From Bacillota bacterium (GTDB taxonomy: Bacteria > Bacillota > Sulfobacillia > JAUYEG01): a DNA stretch of 38,178 nt. The position numbers and the translations under genes are program-made. Positions 1-7,060 of the stretch are shown here, piece after piece; the stretch's first letter is position 1; every line of letters begins with the position of its first letter. The notes under the pieces were generated by a model, which made no database searches, was not told where the DNA came from, and saw only the letters and a program-made list of their open reading frames with translations. Location: NCBI GenBank assembly GCA_030691505.1, contig JAUYEG010000027.1, positions 1 through 38,178 on the forward strand, written 5' to 3'.

Positions 1-2
1 CA

Positions 3-141
3 GCCACGAAGCCGCCATATCACCCGGAGTTCCGGGCACAGGCGGTACAGCTAGTCAAAGACAGCGGCAAGACGGTGCGGCAGATTGCCGTGGATCTTGG
101 TATCAGCTATGAGAGCCTGCGCAAGTGGGTGCGGCAGGCAG
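3..141 (+). pseudogene. IS3-family transposase OrfA fragment (HTH part)
   Basis: The + frame open from position 3 gives a peptide with PEFRAQAVQLV, then VRQIAVDLGISYESLRKWV, the N-terminal helix-turn-helix of IS3/IS911-type OrfA proteins that bind the element's ends. The similarity stops abruptly near position 141. The frame stays open to a stop at 279-281, but the tail is proline/alanine-rich and lacks the leucine-zipper region expected in OrfA. From about 141 the opposite strand instead encodes OrfB sequence. The beginning lies outside the window. It is a broken piece and not a working transposase. Confidence 0.7.
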
Positions 142-260
142 TCCGCGACCCACAGCCGGTCCGGTCCGGGCTGCGTGAACTCCCGCTGCACGAGATCGGG
201 CTGCGGTTGCTGGTCCTCGCTCCGCCTGGTGCAACCACGAAGCCTGCGGCGGTGGTGGCG
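141..260 (-). pseudogene. IS3-family transposase OrfB fragment (inverted)
   Basis: Read on the minus strand, this stretch encodes RRRLRGCTRRSEDQQPQP followed by DLVQREFTQPGPDRLWVAD. That is the segment just before and at the first catalytic Asp of the IS3 OrfB integrase (rve/DDE) core; the usual continuation is WVADITY. The similarity ends directly at the point where the + strand OrfA piece ends. An OrfA head and an inverted OrfB interior therefore abut near position 141. In an intact IS3 element both ORFs are on one strand, so this is a rearranged remnant or an assembly join. No terminal repeats are visible. Confidence 0.6.
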
Positions 261-281
261 GCTTCGTGGCTGGCATCGTGA

Positions 282-742
282 ACAACCCCCCATACTTACA
301 CCTTAACAAGCCTTGGGTGTCCACGAAACCGGGGCAGGCTCATCGGCCGCCGCGAGAGCCGGGCTAATTCAGTCCGTGTTAGAGGGGCCACTGTGCTGCT
401 ACTGGGTCAAGTCGTCGGCCTAGTCTCTCCTTCTCTTTGTACCACTAGTATTACTGTGAGCCGCGCTAGCCCCAAGACCCCGGCGACCTGGTCTATGGTC
501 ACAAGACCGTGCTGCAATGATAGTCCCCCCAGACGAGCAGAGTTGGTACTGTGGTCTTCCATGTTGGCAGTGTTTTCCCCTCTGTCGCGAGGCACTAATC
601 ACAGGTGTGGCCTGGCGTTTAGCTCGGCATAAAGACATGTCGGCACCAGTTCGGGCTACATTGTTGTCAACATTTCTGTAGTTGTCCAGCAGTTGTCTGA
701 CAAGGGCCCCGTTGGCGGAGAGCAGCCACTCCAGGTCGATCA
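282..742. other. Unassigned region between IS remnant and truncated gltA
   Basis: About 460 bases with no gene I can support. The base composition looks less GC-rich than the rest of the window, and stops are frequent in all + frames. A minus-strand reading frame (743 down to 420) begins with a plausible peptide, MIDLEWLLSANGALVRQLL, but soon becomes low-quality sequence and matches no family I recognise. A second minus frame (595 down to 407) could be its frameshifted continuation. The stretch may be decayed mobile DNA inserted in gltA, or the product of an assembly join. Confidence 0.4.
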
Positions 743-751
743 TGTTCAGGA

Positions 752-1405
752 CGCAGCGTCTACTCGGCCAACGAGTGGCTGACGCGGATCAACCTCATGG
801 CGTACCTGTTCCCCGACTGGGACACGCCGATCAAAGCGGGCCGCAGGGTCGTCGTGGTCGGCTCGGGCAACGTGGCGATGGACTCCGTTCGCTGCGCGCT
901 ACGGCTCGGCGCCGATGAGGCGCACATCGTTTACCGCCGGAGCCGCGCGGAGATGCCGGCCCGCGCCGAAGAGGTGCACCACGCCGAGGAGGAGGGCGTT
1001 GTGTTCAACTTCCTCACCAACCCGGTCCGCATCCTCGGCAACGACAAGGGCTGGGTGCGCGGCATGGAATGCATCCGCATGGAGCTCGGCGAACCGGATG
1101 CGTCCGGACGCCGCCGCCCGGTTGAGGTCAAGGGCTCCGAGTTTGAGATCGAGTGCGACACGGTCGTCATGGCGCTCGGCACCGATCCCAACCCGATTCT
1201 CTCGCGGACGACGCCCGGCCTCGAGATACACAAGTGGGGCGGCATCGTGTGTGATGAGGCCACGGGCCGCACGACGCGCGACGGCATCTGGGCCGGCGGC
1301 GACGCGGTCACCGGGGCAGCAACGGTCATCCTGGCCATGGGCGCCGGCAAAGCGGCGGCACAGGACATGCACCGCTGGTTCCAGGAAAGAGATAAGTCCA
1401 GCTAG
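752..1405 (+). pseudogene. gltA: NADPH-dependent glutamate synthase small subunit, 5'-truncated
   Basis: This encodes the C-terminal half of the homotetrameric GltA/GltD-type flavoprotein, which passes NADPH electrons to glutamate synthase or acts as a ferredoxin:NADP reductase-like subunit. The similarity starts at SVYSANEWLTRINLM near 755. It continues through the NADPH-binding Rossmann motif GSGNVAMDS, IVYRRS-EMPARAEEVHHAEEEG, the GMECIRMELGEPDASGRRRPV segment and the terminal FAD motif GIWAGGDAVTGAATVILAMGAGK. The roughly 250 N-terminal residues, with the Cys-cluster domain and first FAD motif, are missing. The frame is closed upstream by a stop at 698-700. The first internal ATG (797) would give only 202 residues and no FAD-binding N-terminus, so the gene is broken here. 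A hairpin follows at 1442. Confidence 0.85.
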
Positions 1406-1441
1406 CGCCAGCAGGAGCTGGTCGAGGCGGCAGAACTGTCG

Positions 1442-1482
1442 GAGGGGCGCGGCGCGAGCCGCCGCCCCTCAATCTTTGTCTT
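1442..1482 (+). terminator. Probable terminator after gltA remnant
   Basis: GAGGGGCG then CGGC (1442-1453) pairs with GCCG then CGCCCCTC (1458-1470) around a GCGA tetraloop, with one bulged C. A T-rich but interrupted tract (AATCTTTGTCTT) follows. It lies just after the gltA stop and before folD, so folD probably has its own promoter in the next 180 bases. I could not place convincing -35/-10 boxes there. Confidence 0.5.
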
Positions 1483-1666
1483 GGCCTCCGTCCGTTCACC
1501 CGCCCACCCGTCCGGTCGACACCCGCCCCGCCCCCCGCGGGCTGCCGTTCGCAGTCTGCGCATGACAGGAGTTAGCCTGGAGGCGGCAGAATAAAGCGCG
1601 GGCGGGTGGCGGCGGAGGCCGTCAGGCGTGTGGACGCCCGCAGATTCAAAAGCTAGGAGGTTCACC

Positions 1667-2518
1667 ATGGCACAAATACTCAAGGGCAAACCCGTTGCCG
1701 ACCAGATTCAGGCCGAGGTTGAGCAAAAGGTGTCGGCCTTGGCGGCCAAAGGGCTGGTGCCACATCTGGCCGTGCTGCTGGTCGGATCGGACCCCGCGTC
1801 CGAGGTATACATGAACCGCAAAAAAAAGACCGGGGAGAAGCTCGGTTTTCAGGTCTCGACGCACATCCTGCCCGGCGAGTCGACCACCGAAGAGGTGCTG
1901 TCGCTGCTTTCCCGCCTCAACTCGGACCCGGGCGTGCACGGTATCCTCGTTGAGCAGCCCCTGCCCGCGCAGGTTGACAAGGAGAAAGTCGGGAGCTCCA
2001 TCAGTCCGGACAAGGACGTTGACGGCGCCAATCCGGTGAACCTTGGCCGGCTCGTCGGCGGCGATGAGAGCCACGTCCCGGCAACCGCCCAGGCGGTTAT
2101 CGAGATGCTGGAACGCAGCGGCGTGAGCCTTAAGGGCAAACAAGCCGTTGTCGTCGGCCGCAGCACGATTGTCGGCAAGCCGGCAGCTTTGCTGCTGCTC
2201 AACCGGCACGCAACCGTGACCATCTGCCACAGCCGCACCGCCGATCTCGGAGCCGTTGCGCGCTGCGGCGAAATACTGGTGGCAGCAGTGGGCAAGGCGG
2301 GGCTGATCACCGGGGACATGGTGGGCGAGGGCGCCGTCGTGATCGATGTCGGCACCAACGTGGTTGGGGACAAGCTTGTGGGTGACGTTGACTTTGATTC
2401 GGTCGAGCCAAAGGCGTCGGCCATAACCCCTGTGCCCGGCGGTGTGGGGCCGTTGACCAACATCCTCGTGTTGCGCAACGTGGCCGATTCGTGCCAGCGG
2501 ATGGCGGCTCGGGGCTAG
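1667..2518 (+). CDS. folD: FolD, methylene-THF dehydrogenase / methenyl-THF cyclohydrolase
   Basis: Cytosolic C1-tetrahydrofolate enzyme of 283 residues, a normal length. ATG 1667 is chosen because AGGAGG lies at 1655-1660. Visible family marks are Y48-x3-K52 (catalytic Tyr/Lys), the KDVDG motif (D119), the NAD(P) segment VVVGRSTIVGKPAALLLL, CHSRT, and the C-terminal PVPGGVGPLT signature. Two conserved motifs deviate. The usual LVQLPLP reads LVEQPLP, so the cyclohydrolase-linked Gln is E96. The usual PCTPxG reads PATAQA (138-143). The dehydrogenase half looks intact, while cyclohydrolase activity is doubtful. The next gene, fchA, could supply that step. The gene heads the folD-fchA-xseA-xseB-ispA run. 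Confidence 0.95.
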   Translation: MAQILKGKPVADQIQAEVEQKVSALAAKGLVPHLAVLLVGSDPASEVYMNRKKKTGEKLGFQVSTHILPGESTTEEVLSLLSRLNSDPGVHGILVEQPLPAQVDKEKVGSSISPDKDVDGANPVNLGRLVGGDESHVPATAQAVIEMLERSGVSLKGKQAVVVGRSTIVGKPAALLLLNRHATVTICHSRTADLGAVARCGEILVAAVGKAGLITGDMVGEGAVVIDVGTNVVGDKLVGDVDFDSVEPKASAITPVPGGVGPLTNILVLRNVADSCQRMAARG

Positions 2519-2583
2519 GGTCGCAGGGCGGTTACTCGGTTACCTTTCGTCGTGAGATCACTGAGCAGCGTGGGGGTATAGCC

Positions 2584-3222
2584 ATGTACACAAGCAAATC
2601 CGTACGCGACTACGTTCTCAGCACGGCGGCGCGCGAGCCTGTGCCGGGCGGCGGGTCGGTGGCGGCGCTCGCCGCGGCGCTCGGGGCCGCGCTGATGAGC
2701 ATGGTCTGCAACTTCACGGCCGGCAATCCCAAGTATGCAGCCGTTGAGCCCGAGATCCAACGGATCCTGGCCGGCGCCGAAGCGCTGCGCGAGAAGCTTC
2801 TGCGGCTCGTGGATGAGGACACCCAGGTCTACGCCAAGGTGACAGCGGCCTACAAGCTGCCGCGCGGCACGGACGACGAGAAATCCGCCCGCCGTGCGGC
2901 GATCCAGGACGCGCTGGTCGCCGCCGCCGAGGTGCCCATGTCCATCGCCCGCGCCGCCCGTGATGTTGCACTGCTGTGCCGCGACCTGGTCGGCATCGGC
3001 AACCCCAACCTGGTGAGCGACGTGGGCGTGGGCGTGCTGTTGGCTGAAGCCGCGCTTCGCGGGGCGGCGCTCAACGTGGAGATCAACGCCGCAAGCATCA
3101 AGGACGCGGCGCTTGCCGGTCAGCTCCGGTCATTCCTGGCCGCCGCGCTGCCGGAAGTGGCGGGGATCAAGGAAGAGGTGATGGCCAAGACGATGGCCGT
3201 CATAGCTGGAGGAGCTGGATAG
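2584..3222 (+). CDS. fchA: FchA-type cyclodeaminase / methenyl-THF cyclohydrolase
   Basis: A 212-residue protein of the formiminotransferase-cyclodeaminase (FTCD_C) family. Free-standing members in Clostridia act as methenyltetrahydrofolate cyclohydrolases or formimino-THF cyclodeaminases. The N-terminal PVPGGGSVAALAAALGAAL helix motif is the family hallmark, followed by MVCNFTAGNPKY and the later GNPNLVSDVGVG loop. The protein is mostly alpha-helical and expected to be cytosolic. ATG 2584 has GGGGGT eight bases upstream. The gene follows folD by 65 bases. No formiminotransferase domain is attached and no histidine-degradation genes are nearby, so a role in the folate C1 pathway is more likely than histidine breakdown. 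The substrate itself cannot be read from sequence. Confidence 0.9.
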   Translation: MYTSKSVRDYVLSTAAREPVPGGGSVAALAAALGAALMSMVCNFTAGNPKYAAVEPEIQRILAGAEALREKLLRLVDEDTQVYAKVTAAYKLPRGTDDEKSARRAAIQDALVAAAEVPMSIARAARDVALLCRDLVGIGNPNLVSDVGVGVLLAEAALRGAALNVEINAASIKDAALAGQLRSFLAAALPEVAGIKEEVMAKTMAVIAGGAG

Positions 3223-3251
3223 CTCGCTCATGCGGGAGAGGCGGGGCCCCA

Positions 3252-4535
3252 ATGACCCGGGAACTCATACCTGAGCTACGCGGCGTCGCAGGACGCCGCG
3301 TGCTCACTGTCAGCGAGCTGACCCAGCACATCAAGCGGCTTCTGGAAGTGGACCCGCTGCTTAGCTCGGTCCTTGTCCAGGGGGAGATATCCAACCTGCG
3401 CCAGCCGGGCTCCGGCCACATCTACTTCACGCTTAAGGACGAGTCGGCTGCCCTGCGCTGCGTGATGTTCCGCAGCGCCCGCGCGAGGCTCAAGTTCGAG
3501 CCGCATGACGGCCTGGCGGTTGATGTGCAGGGGTACATCAGCCTGTACCCTCGTGACGGGCAGTACCAGTTGTACGCCGAAGTCATGCGCCCTGCCGGGC
3601 TGGGCGACCTGTATCTTGCGTTTGAGCAGCTTAAGGCGCGGTTGTCGGAAGAAGGGCTATTCCGCGCCGAGGACAAGCGGCGGCCCCCCATGTTGCCCCG
3701 CAGGGTGGCAGTGGTTACCTCGCCCACCGGGGCCGCCGTGCGCGATGTCCTCAAGGTCGCTGCCCGCCGGTGCCCGGGGCTTCAGGTCGTGGTTGTTCCG
3801 GCGCAGGTGCAGGGGGAGGGAGCCGCGGCGCAAATCGTGCGCGGCCTGATCGTCGGTTCGGGGCTGCCGGGTGTGGACGTCGTAATCCTGACACGCGGAG
3901 GCGGTTCGCTGGAAGAGCTTTGGGCGTTCAACGAGGAGCCGGTAGCGCGGGCGATCAGGGCCTGCCCCGTGCCGGTCGTGGTCGGTGTCGGGCACGAGGT
4001 GGATGTGACGATTGCGGACCTGGCCGCCGATGTGCGCGCACCAACACCCAGCGCAGCGGCTGAAATGGTCTTTCCCGACTGCGCGGCGCTTAACGGGCAC
4101 CTGTCCGGACTGGTTTTCCGGCTGGCCATGGGGTTGCGGGGCCGGGCCCGGGCGCTGCGTCAGCGGTTGGTCAGGGTTGAGGCCAGGCCTCCGCTGAGCA
4201 AGCCGGAGACGCTCATCGGGCAGAGGGCGCAACGCCTCGACAGCCTGACCCATGGCCTGGCTGGGGGCTTTCGCCGCCAGGTGGAGCGCGGCCGGGCGCG
4301 CCTCGGGCGGCTCTCGGGCCAACTGGACGCCCTGAGCCCTCTCAACGTTTTGGCGCGCGGGTACGCGCTTTGCACGGTAGCGGGAACCGGCCGGCTGGTG
4401 CGCTCCGCAGCCGCCGTGCCGTTAGGCGAGATGGTCTCCGTTCGCCTGGCCACTGGCCGGCTCGGTTGCCGGGTCGAGGAAACGTGGCCGGAGGGAGAGC
4501 ACGGCCAGAAGTCGGTGAAGGAGGAACACGCATGA
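3252..4535 (+). CDS. xseA: Exodeoxyribonuclease VII large subunit
   Basis: The catalytic subunit of ExoVII, which degrades single-stranded DNA to short oligonucleotides and acts with several copies of XseB. It is 427 residues, normal for the family. The N-terminal OB fold is at about 18-115 (LTVSELTQHIKRLLE, VQGEISNLRQPGSGHIYFTLKD, CVMFR). The catalytic core follows with VAVVTSPTGAAVRDVL, VILTRGGGSLEELWAFNEE and VVVGVGHEVDVTIADLAADVRAPTPSAAAE. A coiled-coil-like Arg-rich region and a C-terminal LARGYAL segment close it. ATG 3252 is preceded by GAGAGGCGGGG. It overlaps xseB by 4 nt (ATGA), implying translational coupling and matched dosage. Confidence 0.96.
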   Translation: MTRELIPELRGVAGRRVLTVSELTQHIKRLLEVDPLLSSVLVQGEISNLRQPGSGHIYFTLKDESAALRCVMFRSARARLKFEPHDGLAVDVQGYISLYPRDGQYQLYAEVMRPAGLGDLYLAFEQLKARLSEEGLFRAEDKRRPPMLPRRVAVVTSPTGAAVRDVLKVAARRCPGLQVVVVPAQVQGEGAAAQIVRGLIVGSGLPGVDVVILTRGGGSLEELWAFNEEPVARAIRACPVPVVVGVGHEVDVTIADLAADVRAPTPSAAAEMVFPDCAALNGHLSGLVFRLAMGLRGRARALRQRLVRVEARPPLSKPETLIGQRAQRLDSLTHGLAGGFRRQVERGRARLGRLSGQLDALSPLNVLARGYALCTVAGTGRLVRSAAAVPLGEMVSVRLATGRLGCRVEETWPEGEHGQKSVKEEHA

Positions 4536-4822
4536 GCGAGGTCAAGGACCGGCCGGCGCAGGGCGGTTTCGAAGCGTCACTGGCCCGTCTGGAAGAGGTG
4601 GTCCGGCGTCTGGAGAGCGGCGATGTTCCCCTCGAGGAGGCCCTGCGCCTCTTCGAGGAAGGGGTCACGCTGGCCAGGACCTGCTCTGAGCGGCTCAACG
4701 ACGCTGAGAAGAAGATTGAAGTGCTCATCGAGCGCGAGGACGGGTCTTTCGGATTGCGTCCTTTCAGTGATTCCGCCGCCGAGGCCGACAAGCCCTCCGG
4801 TGCGGACCGGGAACCACGATGA
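4532..4822 (+). CDS. xseB: Exodeoxyribonuclease VII small subunit
   Basis: A 96-residue partner of XseA. The core FEASLARLEEVVRRLESGDVPLEEALRLFEEGVxLAR is the family signature: two antiparallel helices that wrap the large subunit. The ~20 residues after IEVLIEREDG are a non-conserved, acidic and probably disordered tail. The start ATG 4532 lies inside the xseA stop (ATGA) with GGAGGAA just upstream, and the stop overlaps the ispA start in the same way. Upstream in-frame codons exist inside xseA but are not credible starts. Confidence 0.95.
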   Translation: MSEVKDRPAQGGFEASLARLEEVVRRLESGDVPLEEALRLFEEGVTLARTCSERLNDAEKKIEVLIEREDGSFGLRPFSDSAAEADKPSGADREPR

Positions 4823-5715
4823 CCGCCGGTCGAGCGCTGGCGCTGGGCACACCTCCTAACCCGGCCACGGCCTCGCTTGAGGACCTCCGGGCCTGGTTTG
4901 AGTCATGCCTGCCCGAGGTTATGTCCCCGCCCGAAGCTGAGCCCCGCGAACTCCACGATGCGATGGCCTATGCCTGTGAGGCCGGCAAGCGCGTGCGCCC
5001 ACTGCTGTGTCTTGCGGCATGCGCAGCGTGCGCCGGCGATCTCAAGGATGCCTTCCCCGCAGCTGCTGCGGTGGAGTTCGTCCACGCGTACTCGCTTGTC
5101 CATGATGACCTGCCCGCCATGGACGACGATGTTACTCGTCGCGGCAGGCCGACCGTTCACGTCCGTTTCGGCGAGGCTCTGGCCATCTTGGCGGGTGACG
5201 CGCTGCTCACGTTGGCCTTTGGGGTCCTCGCGGGCGGAGGCGAGGCCGAGGCGCGGCTCGCCATGTCGAGAGAGCTCGCCATGGCCGCGGGCAGCCTCGG
5301 GATGGTGGGCGGCCAGTCCGTCGACATCGCCGCCGCGTCGGGGGGCCGGGATCCTGAGTCGCTGGCGCGCTACATCGCCGAACACAAGACCGGCGCGCTG
5401 ATGCGCACCGCCTGCAGGCTGGGCGGACTCGCGGCCGCCGCGCCCTCCGGGCTCCTGGGCCTGCTCACACGCTTTGGCGCGACCTTCGGGTTTGCCTACC
5501 AGGTCCTGGATGACATCGGGGACGAGGCGCGCGACCTCCAGCGCGGCGCGGCGCTCAATTTTGCTCTGCTGCAGGGCCGCGAGGCCGCCGCGGAGACCGC
5601 CGCCAGCGCCATCGGCGCCGCGGCCACGGCTCTGGCCCAAGGCCGGTGGCCGGGGCCCACAAGATGGCTAGAAATGATCGTCGTTGAGCTATGCCGGCAC
5701 AACGCGGCGTCGTGA
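4819..5715 (+). CDS. ispA: Farnesyl/geranyl diphosphate synthase, loop-shortened
   Basis: A 298-residue all-helical trans-prenyltransferase that condenses IPP with DMAPP/GPP to give farnesyl diphosphate for quinones and undecaprenyl carriers. Visible features are GKRVRPLLCLAAC (IPP-binding Lys-Arg), the first Asp-rich motif DDLPAMDDD starting at D96-D97 with RRGRPT after it, GGQSVDI, the HKTGALM element and the second Asp motif DDIGD (231-235). After this the usual K-x2-G-SD then NKxTYPxLLG segment is collapsed to DLQRGAALNFALLQG, about nine residues shorter and without the conserved Lys. It still looks like a functional-length enzyme, but product length or activity could differ. Start ATG 4819 overlaps the xseB stop. 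Confidence 0.92.
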   Translation: MTAGRALALGTPPNPATASLEDLRAWFESCLPEVMSPPEAEPRELHDAMAYACEAGKRVRPLLCLAACAACAGDLKDAFPAAAAVEFVHAYSLVHDDLPAMDDDVTRRGRPTVHVRFGEALAILAGDALLTLAFGVLAGGGEAEARLAMSRELAMAAGSLGMVGGQSVDIAAASGGRDPESLARYIAEHKTGALMRTACRLGGLAAAAPSGLLGLLTRFGATFGFAYQVLDDIGDEARDLQRGAALNFALLQGREAAAETAASAIGAAATALAQGRWPGPTRWLEMIVVELCRHNAAS

Positions 5716-5745
5716 GGACGCCCAAATACATCCAGTCTGCGCTTG

Positions 5746-5754
5746 TGTTATAAT
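5746..5754 (+). promoter_or_regulatory. Extended -10 promoter for OLE RNA
   Basis: TG (5746-5747), one base, then a perfect TATAAT (5749-5754) form an extended -10 element. It lies 30 bases after the ispA stop, in otherwise GC-rich DNA. There is no good -35 hexamer 16-18 bases upstream, which extended -10 promoters can tolerate. Transcription would start near 5761, giving an RNA of about 630 nt up to oapA, close to the ~610 nt known for OLE RNA. Confidence 0.65.
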
Positions 5755-5760
5755 ACGATG

Positions 5761-6390
5761 CGTTTCGGACCGAGGACGGCGCAGTATCCTAGTCGGTTCG
5801 GCCATTCCTGAAGGCGGGCCCAAAAATCCGTCACGGGCACATCGATGAAGTCCTTGGTGCTGGCTTTCGACGCCCAGTCGTGGGCTGGTGCTGGGGGATA
5901 AGAGGGACGGGGCGATCCGCAATGGCATGCGGGCGTTGACCCTGCCCTCGTGGAGGCCCAAGCACGTAGCGGTTGCCGCAGGGGCGACTACGGCTTGGTG
6001 TTGAACCTGTACGCGGTGGTGGCTAAAGAAGGTCACTGGCTGTGTGCAGCGTAGCCTGCCTTGCGTGGTCAGGGAAGAGGGCTCTTTAACGGCATTGGTT
6101 CCGCGGGCCCGTGTGAGCCGTGCCGGAGATCTGAAAGCCTGACTGCAATAGAGGCTAAGGAATGGCCGGTGCTGTGGGGGAAAACCCCTAGGCTGTAGCA
6201 CTAGCTGGTGGTCCGGGGATTACAGTGCGCGCTAAGTGGCAATCTAGCACCGCGGCCGGTGACGGCGCGGGGCGACCATAAAGGGAAACCGCCGGTGCGG
6301 CAACGCAACGGTGCGTCGTCGGGAAAGCCTGCCAGACCTAAGCCGCAACGTTTACCCGGACCACCGCCGTCCCGGCTGACTCAGGGGGCC
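5761..6390 (+). ncRNA. ole: OLE RNA (ornate, large, extremophilic)
   Basis: A ~630-nt non-coding stretch sits precisely between ispA and the oapA-type membrane protein gene followed by dxs. This is the published position of OLE RNA in extremophilic and anaerobic Firmicutes, where it forms a membrane ribonucleoprotein with OapA and is linked to magnesium, alcohol and cold tolerance. No frame carries a credible protein. Hairpins are obvious: GCCCA-GTCG-TGGGC (5872-5885), and GTGCT (6170-6174) pairing with AGCAC (6197-6201) around GGGG-CCCC with an A-rich loop (6176-6188). Purine-rich single-stranded runs such as CATAAAGGGAAACCGCC and CGGGAAAGCC mark the 3' third. The ends are approximate: the start is set by the promoter and the end by the oapA ribosome site. 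No intrinsic terminator is visible, so read-through into oapA-dxs is likely. The identity rests on location, size and character, not on a covariance search. Confidence 0.85.
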
Positions 6391-6397
6391 TTCGTTC

Positions 6398-7060
6398 TTG
6401 CAGAGGCGTGCAAGGGTGTTCCGGGGCGGTTGGGGCCCGGTCAGGCGCAGCGTACTGGTTGCCCTGTGGACCTTCCTCATCGCTCTCCTGGTAGGCCTAT
6501 TTTCCGGCGCTGCTCTGACGTTTCTTCCCGCAGTTCCGGCCTTCGCTCTGATCGTCCTCATCGTCCTGCTTGGCATCGGTTTCGACATCATCGGCCTTGC
6601 CGCAGCCGCGGCAACCGAGGCACCTTTTCACGCCAAGGCGGCCAAGCGATCTCCCGCCGCGAGCAGGGCGGTGGCCATCGTCCGCAACGCCGAGTTTGTC
6701 TCCTCCCTATGCAATGACCTTGTCGGCGACGTCTGCGGGACCGTCAGCGGCGCAGCGGCGGCGGCGATACTTTTCCGGTTGGCCGCGGTGCGTCCGGGCA
6801 CCGAGTCCGGGGTGCTCAGCGTGGTGGTCGTGGCGGCCATCGCGGCGATCACGGTCGGCGGTAAGGCCGCCGGGAAGGGTTATGCTTTGGATAGGGCTAA
6901 CGACATCATCTACCGCGTGGCCATGGTCTTGGCCGGTTGGGACGAAATGACCGCCCGCCTCCGGGGCGCGGCGCGTGCGCGAGTGCTTCCGTCGAGCCGG
7001 CGCAAGTCCGGCCATGCGGCAAAGGGGGGACGTCCGGGTGGCCGGCGACCAACAAGCTGA
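6398..7060 (+). CDS. oapA: OapA, OLE RNA-associated membrane protein
   Basis: A 220-residue integral membrane protein. Four hydrophobic helices are seen at about 19-45, 46-72, 104-130 and 137-158. Conserved-looking polar islands lie within or next to them: GIGFDIIGLAAAAATEAPFH and NDLVGDVCGTVSGAAAA. A basic tail of ~50 residues (RRKSGHAAKGGRPGGRR) could contact RNA. In Bacillus halodurans the protein next to OLE RNA (OapA) is a four-helix membrane protein that recruits the RNA to the membrane, and the gene place (OLE-oapA-dxs) is the same here. The start is uncertain: TTG 6398 has AGGGGG about 10 bases upstream, and GTG 6416 has AGAGG. The 3' end overlaps dxs by 23 nt. Confidence 0.85.
   Translation: MQRRARVFRGGWGPVRRSVLVALWTFLIALLVGLFSGAALTFLPAVPAFALIVLIVLLGIGFDIIGLAAAAATEAPFHAKAAKRSPAASRAVAIVRNAEFVSSLCNDLVGDVCGTVSGAAAAAILFRLAAVRPGTESGVLSVVVVAAIAAITVGGKAAGKGYALDRANDIIYRVAMVLAGWDEMTARLRGAARARVLPSSRRKSGHAAKGGRPGGRRPTS

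Noticed and set aside
420-743. Minus-strand frame beginning MIDLEWLLSANGALVRQLL
   Set aside because: The first part looks protein-like, but the rest does not and no family is recognised; kept only as part of the unassigned region.
5689-6201. 170-codon minus-strand frame across the OLE region
   Set aside because: Low-complexity peptide without domain, antisense to the structured RNA and without a credible ribosome site.
6208-6717. 169-codon plus-strand frame from the OLE RNA into oapA
   Set aside because: The peptide is Arg/Pro-rich and out of frame with oapA, whose own frame gives clean membrane helices.
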